Below, one piece after another: positions 12,098-23,655 of a DNA stretch of 64,000 bases. This stretch comes from Ampelocalamus luodianensis. Taxonomy: Eukaryota > Streptophyta > Magnoliopsida > Poales > Poaceae. Each line of letters opens with the position of its first letter. The stretch's first letter is position 1. Under the pieces are notes generated by a model. The model did no database searches, was not told the origin of the DNA, and saw nothing but the letters and a program-made list of their open reading frames with translations. Where the stretch lies: positions 20,413,840 to 20,477,839 of the forward strand of contig CM070628.1 of assembly GCA_036346255.1 (NCBI GenBank), written 5' to 3'. A program made the position numbers and the translations under genes.

Positions 12098-13110
12098 CCA
12101 ATCAGCACAACATTTGTATACTAACACCACAGATAACTACAATAATTCCTTCACCTTGACAACCAATAATCCCAGTGCCAAGGCACATCCGCACCCTAGA
12201 GAATGTTCACGGCACCCTCGCTGAACCTCTGCGATGGCGTGGTGAGACCAGCACAGTGTCATTCGGCTATCGTGCCATCGTCAAAGACGGGCCTAGCCGT
12301 CTTCCGCTGCGAGCCGCCGTACTCCGCAAGCCATGCCCCATTCCCATCCCGCCATTTCATTGGTACCTGGTACCGTGCCACTGCTCTCCTCTGTGTAGCG
12401 ACGTGACCGCCCATCTCCAGCACCAGCCTCTGCATGCTAATGCTACCTCCCCGGCCCTCACACTCCGCCGATCTTGCTGGCCCTAACCACCCGCACCACT
12501 CCTGGCCTCTGTGGCCCAATCAACCAACTGCGCAGACCTCTATAGCTCAAGATGGGGCTAGTGTACGGGGAAGAGGGTGAGGGGAGTGGAGCGATCGTGG
12601 TGGTGGCCGGCAAAGTGGGGTGAAGTGAGAGGAGGCGAAGGAAAGGGAGGGAACAGGAGGCCGAGAGGGAGAGGGGAGCGGTGTAGCGCTCAACTCCTAG
12701 CGTCGGTCGAGCATTCAAGCGTGTGAGGCATCTCCGCAAGCTTTCCACACCGCAAGATTGATACTAGCTATTAAGATATGGGCAATTACAATTGTACCCG
12801 TTAAGGGATTTCTATTACTCTTGCTATGAGGGGGAGTATTAGTAAATACTAATTAATCTGATCCATTGGATAAAAAAGAATGAACGACTCATATTGAGTT
12901 GAGTGTACCATAAAAGATCTCTTTTAAAAAAGTTCATGCTTGTTTTAGCAATCATTTATTTTGACATAAATCTGTTAATCCATCAATTAAGTTAGATGCT
13001 TCCCAATCCTTAAGTACTTATTTGCTTATGCCAATTCCATGAGTCGTTGCAACGTGAATTGAGTGGTACATTGCTATGTCGCTGTTATGGCGTGACAAGA
13101 TAAGAATATC
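12098..13110. other. Intergenic, GC-rich block at 12175-12770, no gene recognised
   Basis: A sharp GC-rich block (12175-12770) lies between AT-rich stretches. It has overlapping open frames on both strands, which is expected from GC content alone, and none shows a known domain. It may be a gene or leader fragment of unknown origin. I see nothing in 12771-13110. Confidence 0.4.
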
Positions 13111-13325
13111 GTGGATTGGGATTGGAATAATTAGATTCCTTATTATTTAAGTTTGTTTCCTTTTAGATTTATTCCATGTATTAGGGATAAGTTTCCTATT
13201 ATTAGGGATTAGTTTCCTTAATATAGCGATAGGTTTCTTAGAGGTTAAGTCTAGCCATCTCTATAAAAGAGATAATATAGTACCCGTTATCATTAAGCAA
13301 AAAAAAAAGTTTAAACCATAACTGG
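13111..13325 (+). mobile_element. LTR-like fragment with TATA box
   Basis: Repeated short blocks such as TTAGGGATAAGTTTCCTATTA and TTAGGGATTAGTTTCC are followed by CTATAAAAG (about 13261) and then GTACCCGTTATCATTAAGC. This order is common in short copia LTRs of grasses. I cannot find both ends or a target duplication. Confidence 0.35.
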
Positions 13326-15237
13326 TTGACTAGAAGATGATAGGCTCCTTGTTCGTTGGGAGACTCCACCGAGCTTAGTGGACCATCCCTTGTCTCCCTG
13401 TCAATCAGGCCTCAGATACTCTCTACCACATCAGGGAAAACTCTGTTGAGGGGTCAGATGAGGGTGAACACCTTACCCTCAGTTCTCGAACTTGTACTCA
13501 ACCAACGGCCACAACCACTAGCCTGCCATGCAATTTACCCCTTATAATGTTCATCGAGTAGCAAATCACAGAATATATGTTGCCTGCGGATGTTGGAACA
13601 TAGATGAAAGTAAGAAAATTAAATCAAAACACAATGATAAGTAAAATGAGATTACCATATAACACATCCTTAAGTACTTGAGAACCAAATGAAGGAAAGA
13701 TCATAAGCCTGCTTTTATTTTCCCTGTTGGATGACTTGGAAAACGTTGGGCAATGAAGATTAACAGAAAGCCATTGAAAAGAAATTTCCAATCATCACAC
13801 CCAGCAAATTCTTGAGTTATTCATGTCCTAAAGGCGCATTCCTTGCCTACCTGGTGGTTTCATGCCGTCTACACACCGTATGTACAATTGGCATGGTCTG
13901 CTTAGAATCATTCTTTCTGAAATTCCGACGCGTGACCAGCATTCAGGATTTGGCAGCATTTTGGAGCATCCAGTTTGATGGTAACTTTTGTGCCTTTTTG
14001 TTCTTTTCCTTATTTATTGGATTGGCTGGATGAAAAAAAAAACAGTTTTTTCGCCATGTTGATCTCAATGCAAAAGAGAGGAATCGTGCCTGGTGCTATA
14101 CTTTGGAAATGTGTGACAGTTGTAGTTTCTTACTGGAAAAAGTTGGAACCCAAACCTTGAATCTGATGTTTGATTCGTTAAAAAGGAATGTTTTCAGCTT
14201 TCTGCAGAACGGTATATTTGATTTCTGTTGATGCTAACTGTATTATACTACTATATCAGTATCACTTCTTTTTTGAAAGTAAATCATAGTATCACTTCAT
14301 TCCTGTGACAAAGCTTGCAAGAGATCGAAGGGTGTAACAGGTCATCATCATTCCAATGGAGTTAAGTCGTAACCCCACATCAAGCTAATGGGCGTTGACA
14401 TTGTATTGTTGCTTAGCTGCAGAAATGATGAATTTTGTGCTCTAAAGATGATAGCGATATGAGGTCAGTCATGACTCTGGATTGAAGCAATGGATTGTCA
14501 GGCTCTTTCATAGCATTTTGTTTTTTAGACTTTTCAATGTAAGTTCGAGTTGGATGGGCTACGGATTTTCGTCGATCGACCTTTGTGCTATAGCCTCTAT
14601 ACAAGCAACATATTTTTCATTGCTGTTTTTTTTTTCTTAATGATCTACAGCTCTGTTTTTGTTTTTTTCTATTTGCCTTACCTTTTTTGCTCTTCAGGGG
14701 GGAAATTAACTGGCTGGTATATTTCTAGACAAGCAGAGGAAAATTAACTGGCTGGTTTATATCTAGACAAGCTCTGCTATATGTACTACACAGAGTCACA
14801 GATAAACTAACCTTCAGGGAGCCAAGATATGAACCCCCGTTATGCGATTTTGTGACAATGCTCTGTGTATACGCTGAGACATCCTGTTGTCGATATGACA
14901 GGGTTTGCTCTTGCAAGTCTGAACAAAAAGATTTTGCTGATCTGGCCCAAACAGATGGCTACAGCGAAGTCAACTCCCGAAGATGCCATCATGCATGGCG
15001 GAGATCACCACACGATCAACATTCCGGTTTGACAAATTTTCCATTCCAGGTGAACCGAACGCTTACCTTGATAGTAATGTCTACATGGGATGAGGATAAA
15101 ACAGCAGGTTTACAGATTACTCTATCATGGCATCATGATACACCTTGCAAGTTACTACAACTGACAACCTCCACAATCAAACTAATTAATTAACTTGAAG
15201 GAACAACATTACTCGATCATGTACATGACATGTTCGA
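13326..15237. other. Intergenic DNA downstream of the phytocyanin gene
   Basis: No gene is recognised in about 1.9 kb. The open frames are short, lack known motifs and have no convincing start or splice context. The part nearest the phytocyanin stop probably holds its 3' UTR. The only repeat seen is a tandem duplication at 14702-14776. Confidence 0.5.
14702..14776. repeat. Tandem duplication, two copies of about 37 bp
   Basis: Two adjacent copies share AAATTAACTGGCTGGT and TCTAGACAAGC and differ at a few positions. There is no link to coding sequence. Confidence 0.75.
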
Positions 15238-15735
15238 TCAGCAGACCTTGACGGTCATCTTCATGCCGGCGGCGCAGTGGCCCAGCGAGCCGCAGACGAA
15301 GTAGTGCTTGCCCCGGCGCAGCCTGACCTTGTCGTGCCCCGTGCGCAGCACCTGGCGCCCTCGGCACGGCGCACCACCGGTACCACCTGGCGTTCACGAT
15401 CGCCACGTCGTGGTACTCCTTGTTGTACCTGAACACTGCATTCCGGTCGTCCCATCCACGCATGTATGGCACCGCGCCGCATGAGAAACACTGCGTATGA
15501 AGGCTATATATGCACGTACGTGCGTGAGGCGGTGCAGAGACTTACCGAGCACGTCGCCCGCGCGGAACGTCTTGCCGGCTAGCCACCCCGTCAGGTTGCG
15601 GCTCCACCCGGCGCCGTCGCCGACCACGTACGTTGTCGCCGCCTCGGCCACCGGGCTGGCCGCCAGAAGCAGGCACATGAGCACGACGCCAGCAACGAGA
15701 GCGCTGGTTGCACCGCCTCTTCCCTGAGCCGCCAT
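15238..15735 (-). CDS. Phytocyanin (plantacyanin-type blue copper protein), frame broken in exon 2
   Basis: Phytocyanins are small secreted single-copper proteins that act in the cell wall or apoplast; basic-blue (plantacyanin) members have been linked to pollen-tube growth and redox roles. Exon 1 (15546-15735) starts at ATG 15735 and encodes a signal peptide (hydrophobic VAGVVLMCLLLAASPVAEA) and the mature start TTYVVGDGAGWS. The intron (15436-15545, 110 bp, GTAAGT...GCAG) splits a Val codon after FRAGDVL, the usual phytocyanin position. Exon 2 (15238-15435) has the copper ligand His (KEYHDV) and the disulfide Cys (YRWC). In another frame it has the ligands Cys (YFVC), His (GHC) and Met (AAGMK), ending KVC and TGA. 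The exons total 388 nt, so one base too many or two too few lies between about 15330 and 15400. It is either a fresh pseudogene or a sequence error. All ligands are kept, which favours error. Confidence 0.85.
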
Positions 15736-15837
15736 TGCTGCAATGCAAACCGACCGACCAAAGTTAACTAGAGCTCGCTAGACAGGCGATCGATGCTTAG
15801 GCTTGCAGAAGGGGGTGGCCAGGCCTGGTTGTGTGGT

Positions 15838-15845
15838 CTTTATAG
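15838..15845 (-). promoter_or_regulatory. TATA box of the phytocyanin gene
   Basis: On the minus strand the sequence CTATAAAG lies about 100 bp upstream of the start codon at 15735. That leaves room for a leader of about 70-80 nt, as is usual for plant genes. The position is the only support. Confidence 0.55.
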
Positions 15846-16679
15846 TCCGTGTTCTCGTGCAGGCGAGCTAGGCGTGGATCAGTGCGAGCTGAGTGAACGC
15901 GTTGCACGTGCTGACATGTTGCCCATGCATGCGCTGACTAATGTAGAGCTTTAAATCGCCTAGACTAGATATGTAGTACATTGTACATGCATGTGTGCAA
16001 GGAAACAACAAACACACAAACGAAGCTTCCGTGGCATGTGAGAGCACTCCTGCAATATTCCCCTCCTATGATAATAGGATATATTACATATCCTACCTAT
16101 CTAGCCTTGACAGCGCAGAGGATTCCCGAAAATGTTTGAAGCATTTCTTGTTCGATCGCCACCGACAGGGCGGCATGTGTCGAATTAATTGCTACCTCGA
16201 ACCCCCCACCCCCCTCCCCTTTTGTATATGTTCTTAGTGGTGCAAAGGGAGTTGACTATATGGCATGGAGCCATGGATCATGATGCCTTGAAACCTGTAC
16301 GTTATGCAATTGCTTGCTGGAATTTGTCAAATTGGCACTACCAAGCCGATCGACCCGATCCGCAATCCACGCCAGCAGCAAACGAAGAATCAAATACATG
16401 CTGCACCATGTACTGCCGGATGGGGGCTGCGCTGGGTAGCTTTCGATGAGATCATCATATGCGGTCGTAATGTTAAGTGCTGTGCAAATTGGGGCCAGAA
16501 CACTGCCAGATTGTTGGCCGGATTTATCATATTATTTTCTGGATCAGTGCACAAAGATATATTGCTGAATCATACATATACATCGCACATGACTATATCA
16601 TAATTAATATTACACACCATAATTAATATTACACCACATAAATAGACCATACGGTCGTCAGTTTTGTAGTACGGGTCGT
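15846..16679. other. Upstream region of phytocyanin gene, no gene; two short duplications
   Basis: No gene is recognised. Near 16601-16637 the block CATAATTAATATTACAC occurs twice in tandem. TACGGTCGTCAGT occurs twice at about 16650-16690. The first few hundred bases probably belong to the phytocyanin promoter. Confidence 0.5.
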
Positions 16680-16990
16680 ACGGTCGTCAGTAGAGAGATG
16701 TGGAAGCAGAGAATAAAAGGTGGATCCATCAGTACTGCCCACAGACAAGCTATTAGGGGTCCAGTCTACATCTCGCCATCGTCCTCCCCTTCTGGTCTAG
16801 ATGAGGCAAAGTAAGCATAGGGGTCTTGGTCAGATGGCTTTGAGTTTATTTATGATGAGCGAGTGTGAGTACACAGCCGTACTCCGCGAGCCAATATACA
16901 AAATACAATTATAATAGATGCAAGGCTGATCAAATGAAGGTTTGTAGTTCTTTTATTTGCACAAAGCTACAATTGAATTAGATTAAGTAG
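16680..16990 (-). mobile_element. LTR fragment G, related to family A
   Basis: The block 16860-16990 matches the LTR A region around 25675-25810: the same hairpin sequence GAGTACACAGCCGTACTC at 16867-16884, then ATACAAAATACAATTATA...GATGCA and TTCTTTT...GCACAAAGC. As in A, B and F, the sense (minus) sequence after the hairpin opens into a short acidic frame, PEGEDDGEM, and a TAG stop (about 16769-16797). No ends were found, so this is a fragment. Confidence 0.55.
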
Positions 16991-17335
16991 TAAGCAAGTC
17001 TTGAGACCTAGCATTTTAACTAACACATGTTTTAATGAATTCGAGTATTGTTGTAAAGTACTAACGAAGACTCCAACCTCCATATATTATAAAGTGGCTT
17101 CGACCCCCAATGCTACATTTTTCTCAGGCTACAACCCGCACTTTCCATTGGCCACAATCAAGACAAATTAATATATCGGGCTACAACCCAACCTTTCCAC
17201 TAGCTACAACTAGACAACTCAAGCCACATGCTACAACTTGTGTCTTCCTCTCGGTTCCAACTGTGGCAAATCAAATCCTTAGGGTACAACTAGACAGCTC
17301 ATCCCACCAAAAAAATTGTTTTATAAAAGTAACGT
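16991..17335. repeat. Intergenic stretch with irregular GCTACAAC repeats
   Basis: Between about 17100 and 17300 the word GCTACAAC or GGTACAAC recurs five to six times at irregular spacing, with CTAGACARCTCA also repeated. There are no coding features. It may be a degenerate tandem array. Confidence 0.4.
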
Positions 17336-17990
17336 TGTCAGACCCTGAGCTTTGAATACCCAAAGCCCTTGTATGTGTATTGTACTAGTCCCATGATCAT
17401 TGGCTAGTACGCCTATCCACAACATTGATAATCACATCATACATTATACATACAGCATGAAACAAATATAGGACATTAAACATAAGCCTTTACATGACAA
17501 GTATATGTTACATGGCCCACTGGCCAAATTAAAACATAAGTAGCGGATAAACAATAGCAAGCATAGAAATTAAATCAAAATGTCCAACAAGCAGCCCATC
17601 CATACCTTCAGTAACTCGACAAGAACTAAACCCTAGCAAGACCCATCACCAAACCATTCGGTACTGGGTGCAAATTACGCATCATTCGGTGTAGGCTCAT
17701 CCTCATCCTCAGCGTTCGACGCCTATTCAAAAGAGCCGATAACAAATTATAAATAGTAAAATAAATTCAAAAGCAACAAAATCAAAATATTTTTGCATAT
17801 TCGTACATAGCATAATTTTATATGAATTTTAAAAGAATCATCCAATTTGGAGTTAATATGCAAAAGTTATTAACATTTGAATTTTGTTTGGTTTGAAAAA
17901 TCCTGAAAATAAGAAAAGAGTAACGAAAATTTACGCTTTCCAACAGAGAAGGTGCATTTCTGTTGAACTGAAAGTGGATTTTCTCATTTT
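17336..17990 (-). mobile_element. LTR end fragment H (gypsy, minus sense)
   Basis: It begins TGTCAGACCCTGAGC, like the A-family end (TGTCGGGACCCAG), and has the shared block TGTRTACTRGTCC...GATCAT...CTAGT within 60 bp. On the minus strand an acceptor-like TTTTGAATAG is followed by a short acidic frame reading EDEDEPTPNDA and a TAA stop (about 17673-17717). Further on is the block CAATTTGGAGTTAATATG (17843), which lies upstream of exon 2 in families A and B. There is no intron hairpin between, so this family may lack the intron. The far end is unclear. Confidence 0.5.
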
Positions 17991-19234
17991 ATGAATTGTT
18001 CTTTTTATTGGAAGCGAATAGCGGTGTATGATAGATGAAATTGACTTGCCCTTGATTTGTTATTGAGTTATTACCGTTTTATTGAGAGTACCTTACCATA
18101 ATTTGCATAGGAGGCCTAGTTCATTTAATACCTTCTTTTGTTATTATTTTCTACTTATCAAGGAAGTTCCATGATTTAGGTGTGTTCTACGAGTATCATT
18201 TAGATACCATCCTTAGATTTAGACGATGGCTTTATGCGTCCGAGTTTTATCATTGTATTGATCTGTTCTTGTCATGGTTATTATTGTGGTCAAGCTCACA
18301 CTAAGATACACCTATTACACTAGGTTATCCTTCAGCTAAAATACATACTAATGACTATTTTTAGTTAAGTAGCTAACTACTCATTTCACTTTTTGAGGCC
18401 TAGGTGTTATTGACTACTAATTTTTACCTAGCAAATACTCATCCTAATAGCTCGATTATCAGTTTTACTAACAAAAGGTCATTTATAGGAATCGCTGTTC
18501 CGACTTTCATTTCAACCTAGAATAATTAATGGGAGGAACCTACACAGCAAGAACTCACAGTTTAGCTTCTACTTTTATTTTAGGCTTAGTTATGCATGTG
18601 GTATATGTGTCATATTATGTCCTATTCAAATTGTACTCGTTGGAAAGATAACCATCAATTTAGTAAATTATTAATGGCCCGGTCTGTGGTCATATAGACA
18701 CCTTATACATACATGGCTACATTTTAATAAAGGTGTAAAATTTTATGGTTAACACAATTTCTTGTTGAATTTCTATTTTAATCTAAACATTAGTGTCACA
18801 CTAACTAGTCTTTAATGAAAGTTCACCACTATTTACATTTTGACCGGTAATGTAATAATTTAACCCTATACCAAAGAATCTTAGGACTTGTTATCATTTC
18901 ATGTTACGCTAATTTCTCCCCAGATATTATACAACACTAGGTTTTTGGTTAATCATATAATTAGGTGAGCTATAGGTGTACTGTAACTACCTTAACAAAT
19001 TGATTATGACCAACTTAGTCATATCTGTAGTGCTTAACTAGTCGTTACCATTACTAGTTATTGTTTAGTTTCTTTTGGCATTGTTAGAGTCAGTTAATCT
19101 AACAATAGAATTTGTGTGGAGATTTGATGAGACTGCACAACTATATTAAATTATTCTAAACTAAAATTGAAAGTATTTATTAATAGTTTAGGACCCTATT
19201 GCCATTTAGGTATCCTTAATTATAAGATTATATT
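17991..19234. other. AT-rich intergenic or TE-derived DNA, nothing recognised
   Basis: About 1.2 kb of AT-rich sequence without open frames of note. The composition is like the non-coding internal regions of the gypsy elements further right, seen from the other strand, but I cannot align it to them. Confidence 0.4.
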
Positions 19235-22200
19235 TGTAACACCCCTTTCGGTTTTGTAAAGAGGATTTTCAAATTTTGATTTGAATCCAAATTTGCAACT
19301 CAAATTCAAATCTCAGGTTTCATTTCTCCCTGGGCTCAGCCCATCCCCTGCCCGCGCCCTCACATCTAGAGCGCGCTTCAGAGCACACCCCCGACCTGGC
19401 TCCGCCACGCCTACCTGCCATCGCCACCGTCGCCGCCGCTGCTCGCCATACCGTGCCTCTGCGACTGCGCCCTCGCCCGATCCCATCCCCTGGCTTTCCT
19501 CTCTCTGCGCCGCGTCCATGCCCGCACCCGACTCCCCCGTGCCTACCTGCTATCACCGCCTTAGGACCTTGCGCTGCCATCAAGCACCCAACGGCTCCCT
19601 CCCTCCCTGGCTATGAAAGCCCCTACTGCCTTGCCATTCTTCTCCTCCCCCTCTCTTTCGCTTAGTGCAATCGAAGGAAGCGAGCACCATTTCCACCGCT
19701 GCGCCACTATCACATTCTTGTCACTCCGTGAGCTCCTCTTGGCCACTGTGTCACCCCGTGTTCTACCCCCCCAAGGATCCATTTCCCCTACTCAATTTCT
19801 CTATTGACCCATAGGAACCGCCTGATTTCGCTTCTTCCTCATCTCCGGTTGGAATCGCCATTTCCACCGTCGCGCCACCTCTGGTGATCCCCTTCCTTAA
19901 TCTTTCTTCCTCGAGCATCTCGTCGACCTCCTAGAGCTCCTCCAACCACTGCTGGACACTCTTTCCTCTCAGGCCATCGCCAACACGTGAAGCTCCCCGC
20001 CGCTACCACGAGTCATCCTCCGACCACCTCCGCCTTCCCTCTTCGCACCGGTAAGATCCGCACCTGCGGGCGCAGCTCATGCTCATTCCGGCTTCCTCCC
20101 CATGCTACACCACCACCGGCGTCGTGTGCCACTCGTGCTCCGCCGCCGCCTTTGGCCATGCCACTGTCTCCGCCGCCCATGGGATCCCCACCCCCATGGG
20201 AACACATTTTGGGGTCCGCCACCGCCTCCACTCGCCTCACGGCGCGCCCGTGTGCCCAATGGAGTTCCTTTGTTCTGCTCTCTATTGTGCTTCTCTGTTG
20301 ATTACCTTGACTCTATGACAAATGGGGCCCACATGTCATTCTCCCACACCTTTCTCTCTTTCTTTCTCTTCCAAATGGGCCCAAGTTGTCATACAGTGCC
20401 TTTGCATTGCAATTTTAGAACAACAGTAGATTCCAGAATATTCCTTTCTCATTTTTCTGAATTTTCATCATTTTATGTGAAAAATCCAACTTCCGGTTGT
20501 TCTTTCTCCTTCATACGAACTCCGATTCCATCGATTCTTATTTCTAAATTTTTCTAAATTCAAGATCTTTCTAATGGAATTGGTTTTGTTCAATTTGAAG
20601 TTTATTTGGATTTTCATTTGTATTTATTTTCTTTGCTCGTTTGTTTGTTTGTTTTCCAGCGCAATCATCTTAGTAGAGTTCGAAGACCCGGAAGATCCCC
20701 CGTTCGAGCAAGCGCAAGATTTTCAAGACCCACTTGCTTTTGACCCAGGTGAGTCAATACTTTGATCATATTGAACCTACATTTGTGAAAATTTATATTT
20801 TTTTAAATTATCAATTTGCATGCTTAATTCATTATGCAAATGTATGTCAACTTTAAGGTAGTTACATACCAACTTGATACATTAGTATTAATGTACCATC
20901 CCTTGACATTTGAATCACATAATCCTTGTCACCCTAGATAATTAAGTGGTAACTTTACTAGCTATAGGTCGTACTTAAGCGCCATGCTAGTCTTGCTTAA
21001 GTACTAGGGCATCAATTACCCTAGTCATCATCTTTAAAATCATGAAACTTATTTTGGGTAGTCATTAGAGGGAAATGACTGGTATATTTGAGATAGCCTA
21101 GTTTTATGCTTCTCAAAATCTTAATAACTTGCTGTTACCACATCTGGGCGGATGGTAAGATGGTTGGTGCATATGTACCATGAGAAATATTGGTATGTGG
21201 TATGCACCACCCAGATAACTTTAAGGACTTAATCCTGCCCAATATTAAAAAGTACAACAACAATGTAAAAAAGTACAACCATAAGTCTATAATGGTGTCG
21301 ACCTGGCTAAATAATATATACCCACCAGTGTGAGTTGCACCATTGGAGTGACCCACGATTCGTGTCACTAGTTTTAAGCTGTCGTGGACACAGGCCGTGT
21401 CGCTGGTGTAAGCCATCATGTGGCGTAAGAGGGGGTCTGGGTGTGGTAGACATAACCACCCATAGATGAAACCTTAGTGGGTGTAACTTACATTGGGGGA
21501 TGCATTGTAAAGACCTTGTGATGATCTTCTTGATTCACATGTCTAAGGAAACAGGTGACACACAACGAGCTGATTATCTTTTGTGTGTATAGTGTTCAGT
21601 CTCTGCAGAGTATAAACTATTTGAATAGCCATGCCCACGGTCAAGGGCAGGAATGGGAACTTACTCGAGTTAGTTTCTATTTCAAAAACCTTTATGGGTG
21701 GGATAAAAACTCGTCGGGTGGATGTAACCTTGATTTTGGATTTTTTTTTTCTGGGTGGATATAACCGAGTGTTGTTAATTGGGTGGATGTAACCTAGTAA
21801 TCAAAACTAAGCATATGGTGGATGGAACCCGCACCATTATAATATTGCACAACTTATCTCTTTAATAAAAAATATGATTTGGTTAAAATGCTAAGTCATA
21901 GGAATTTCTTATTATTGCAATTAAAAATGTGGCTTTAGCAAATAAAAGAACCCGAGCCATCCTTATTAAACCCTGCACACATAATTATTGCATTCTGTGT
22001 GTTGGCTCGCGGAGCACTTTTGCTTGTGCTCACCCTCACTCTTCCCCCACACCCCTTAGAGCCCATGGACCAAGGGCATTACGCATACTACGAGGATCCA
22101 GAAGTTGATGGCCAAGAAGACGGTGGAGAGTAGATTAGTCTCTAGTAGTCTAGGCCTCACCCTAGTCTAGCCGGCTAAGTCGGTGCTTGCAAAGCACCAA

Positions 22201-22514
22201 TATTATCCAAGTATTTGGGTAATATCGGCCGCATATAGGTTACCACAGTCACTTGCCTGTGGCGAGATATGCCTTCCCTTTCTTCGCTTCTGCTTTTTAT
22301 GTAATGTATCCATTTGGCCTGATCGGCCCTATTATAAAACTTGACTCGATGCGATTTATGTGAACTCGGATGTTTGTATTTAATGAATGGTACCGTTTAC
22401 GTCCTGTATGAAATGATTCAGTGATGTATCTGTGAGCACTATCTACTGATCCAGGGAATAGTGCAGTGGTTTCACAGAGGATTTTGGATTGGCTAAATCC
22501 GGGTTCGATAGAGC
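19235..22514 (+). mobile_element. 5' LTR of Ty3/gypsy element F
   Basis: It begins TGTAACACCCCTTTCGG and runs to just before a primer site at 22515; the exact 3' end is uncertain (TTTCACA at 22475 is one candidate). At about 3.2 kb it is long, like the other LTRs here. It has the same order of parts: a GC-rich leader (19330-20300) with a strong donor-like CACCG|GTAAGAT near 20049, an exon-like acidic segment, an intron, a hairpin and a final acidic exon. It is the only one of these elements on the plus strand left of the gap. Confidence 0.75.
20660..22133 (+). CDS. Candidate spliced acidic small ORF inside LTR F (last two exons)
   Basis: Exon 2 (20660-20748) follows a good polypyrimidine tract and acceptor (GTTTTCCAG). 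It encodes VEFEDPEDPPFEQAQDF and QDPLAFDP, and ends at the consensus donor CCCAG|GTGAGTC. Exon 3 (22060-22133) follows CCCACACCCCTTAG, encodes DQGHYAYYEDPEVDGQEDGG and ends at a TAG stop. The two join in frame with phase 1, and both are strongly acidic. The intron is 1,311 bp, with a hairpin (22012-22031) 28 nt before the 3' end. The upstream exon with the start codon is not located. No known domain is seen. It matches the layout in LTRs A and B, so it is probably an LTR-encoded peptide of unknown function. Confidence 0.4.
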
Positions 22515-22526
22515 TGGTACCAGAGC
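22515..22526 (+). other. Primer binding site of element F
   Basis: TGGTACCAGAGC differs by one base from the initiator-Met tRNA primer site TGGTATCAGAGC of plant gypsy elements. It fixes the sense of F as plus. Confidence 0.75.
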
Positions 22527-23250
22527 GTACGGATGTAGAAGCCTTAGTTAGACTGGTCATGCCTAAGGACTTGAGTCTTATTTTCAAAAGTTAAGAAAAG
22601 CTTTGGAAAAATATAATGTACTTATTGCTCTTACTCGTCACTCTTAGTTCTTTACTTACCTTTATTCTCTTTTTGATTTTACTCTGTTGTTGAGTTAGAG
22701 CAGATCGCGATGGTCTGCGCGATCTACGCTCCAAAGACCTCTGCACCAGCCATCATGCCCAGAACCCGACGCCCACCAGACCTCTAGGACCTCGCATTAG
22801 GATCACAGCGCGCAAGAGTGTGCGACGACCCAGTCTGCCACTTGTCATTGACATCGGAGACTCCAGCCAAGAATGCAGTCTTTCTCATTCTTGCTCTTGT
22901 TCTTGGTTACCCAGCTTCAGCTGTAGCCATTCTCGTTCCCGCTCCCTGGGCAACTGCACCACATGTGGTGGTTAGCACCCTTTGGAGGAGTAGGCAGGTC
23001 TAGTTCAGGATACCTAGCAGTGCTTGCTATGGCATCTTTTGGGTTGCAAGCACTTTTTCTTTCTTTTGTCCCAGCTTAGTAGACGTTGTGGTATATATCT
23101 TGGTGCCATGGCTTAGCATGGCCTATATGCTATGTACTGAAAGTCATATAACACTTAACCCCCCTTACTATTAATGTGATGCAACCATCTTAGGCTTTGT
23201 ATTGTATTTAATCGGTTTTCTTGTGTGGTTCAATTGTGCTCGATCTGCTG
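22527..23250 (+). mobile_element. Remnant internal region of element F
   Basis: This is the leader after the primer site, followed by a GC-richer stretch (22700-23000) with CCATCATGCCCAGAACCCG, which looks like a gag start but hits a stop after ten codons. No gag domain can be followed further. The element is truncated somewhere before 23260. Confidence 0.45.
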
Positions 23251-23265
23251 CTCCTCACGGTGCCA

Positions 23266-23430
23266 GAGAGAGAAGTACATTCCCAATGTCAGAGCAGGGG
23301 CACATAACTTCTCTCTCTCTCTCTCTCACAGTGATTCGCCTGCTCAACCTTTTCTGTTAGCAAACAGCCAAATGGACTTCGTGTAGGGTGAGTAACTTTT
23401 GCTCTAGCACTGGGAATGTACTTCTCTCTC
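23266..23430. repeat. Perfect 20-bp inverted repeat around a CT microsatellite
   Basis: GAGAGAGAAGTACATTCCCA (23266-23285) has its exact inverse at 23411-23430. Between the arms is (CT)n at 23311-23327. It could be a small foldback element; no target duplication was found. Confidence 0.65.
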
Positions 23431-23655
23431 TCACGGTCGACTTAGAGGAGGCAAGGGCGAGGGTAGAGGCAAGCTGAGATGGTGGAGGTCCGGCAGAGAC
23501 GCGAGCACTATGCATTCCTGGGCCCGAAGAATCCATTTTTGTTAGTGTGAGGTGATGGGAATGATGAACACGGTCGGAACGGAGCGGCGATGAGTCCACC
23601 GAACTAGGAGGAGATGAAGTCGCCGGCATCGCATCCGACGAACTTCACTTCAATG

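Noticed and set aside
12175..12486. 103-codon ORF in a GC-rich block
   Set aside because: Equally long ORFs lie on the other strand; there is no domain, no clear start context and no splice structure. Kept only as an unexplained GC-rich block.
13975..14160. Short frame reading MLISMQKRGIVPGAILWK, faintly like a pentatricopeptide repeat
   Set aside because: Only one weak repeat-like stretch; no second repeat in any frame nearby.
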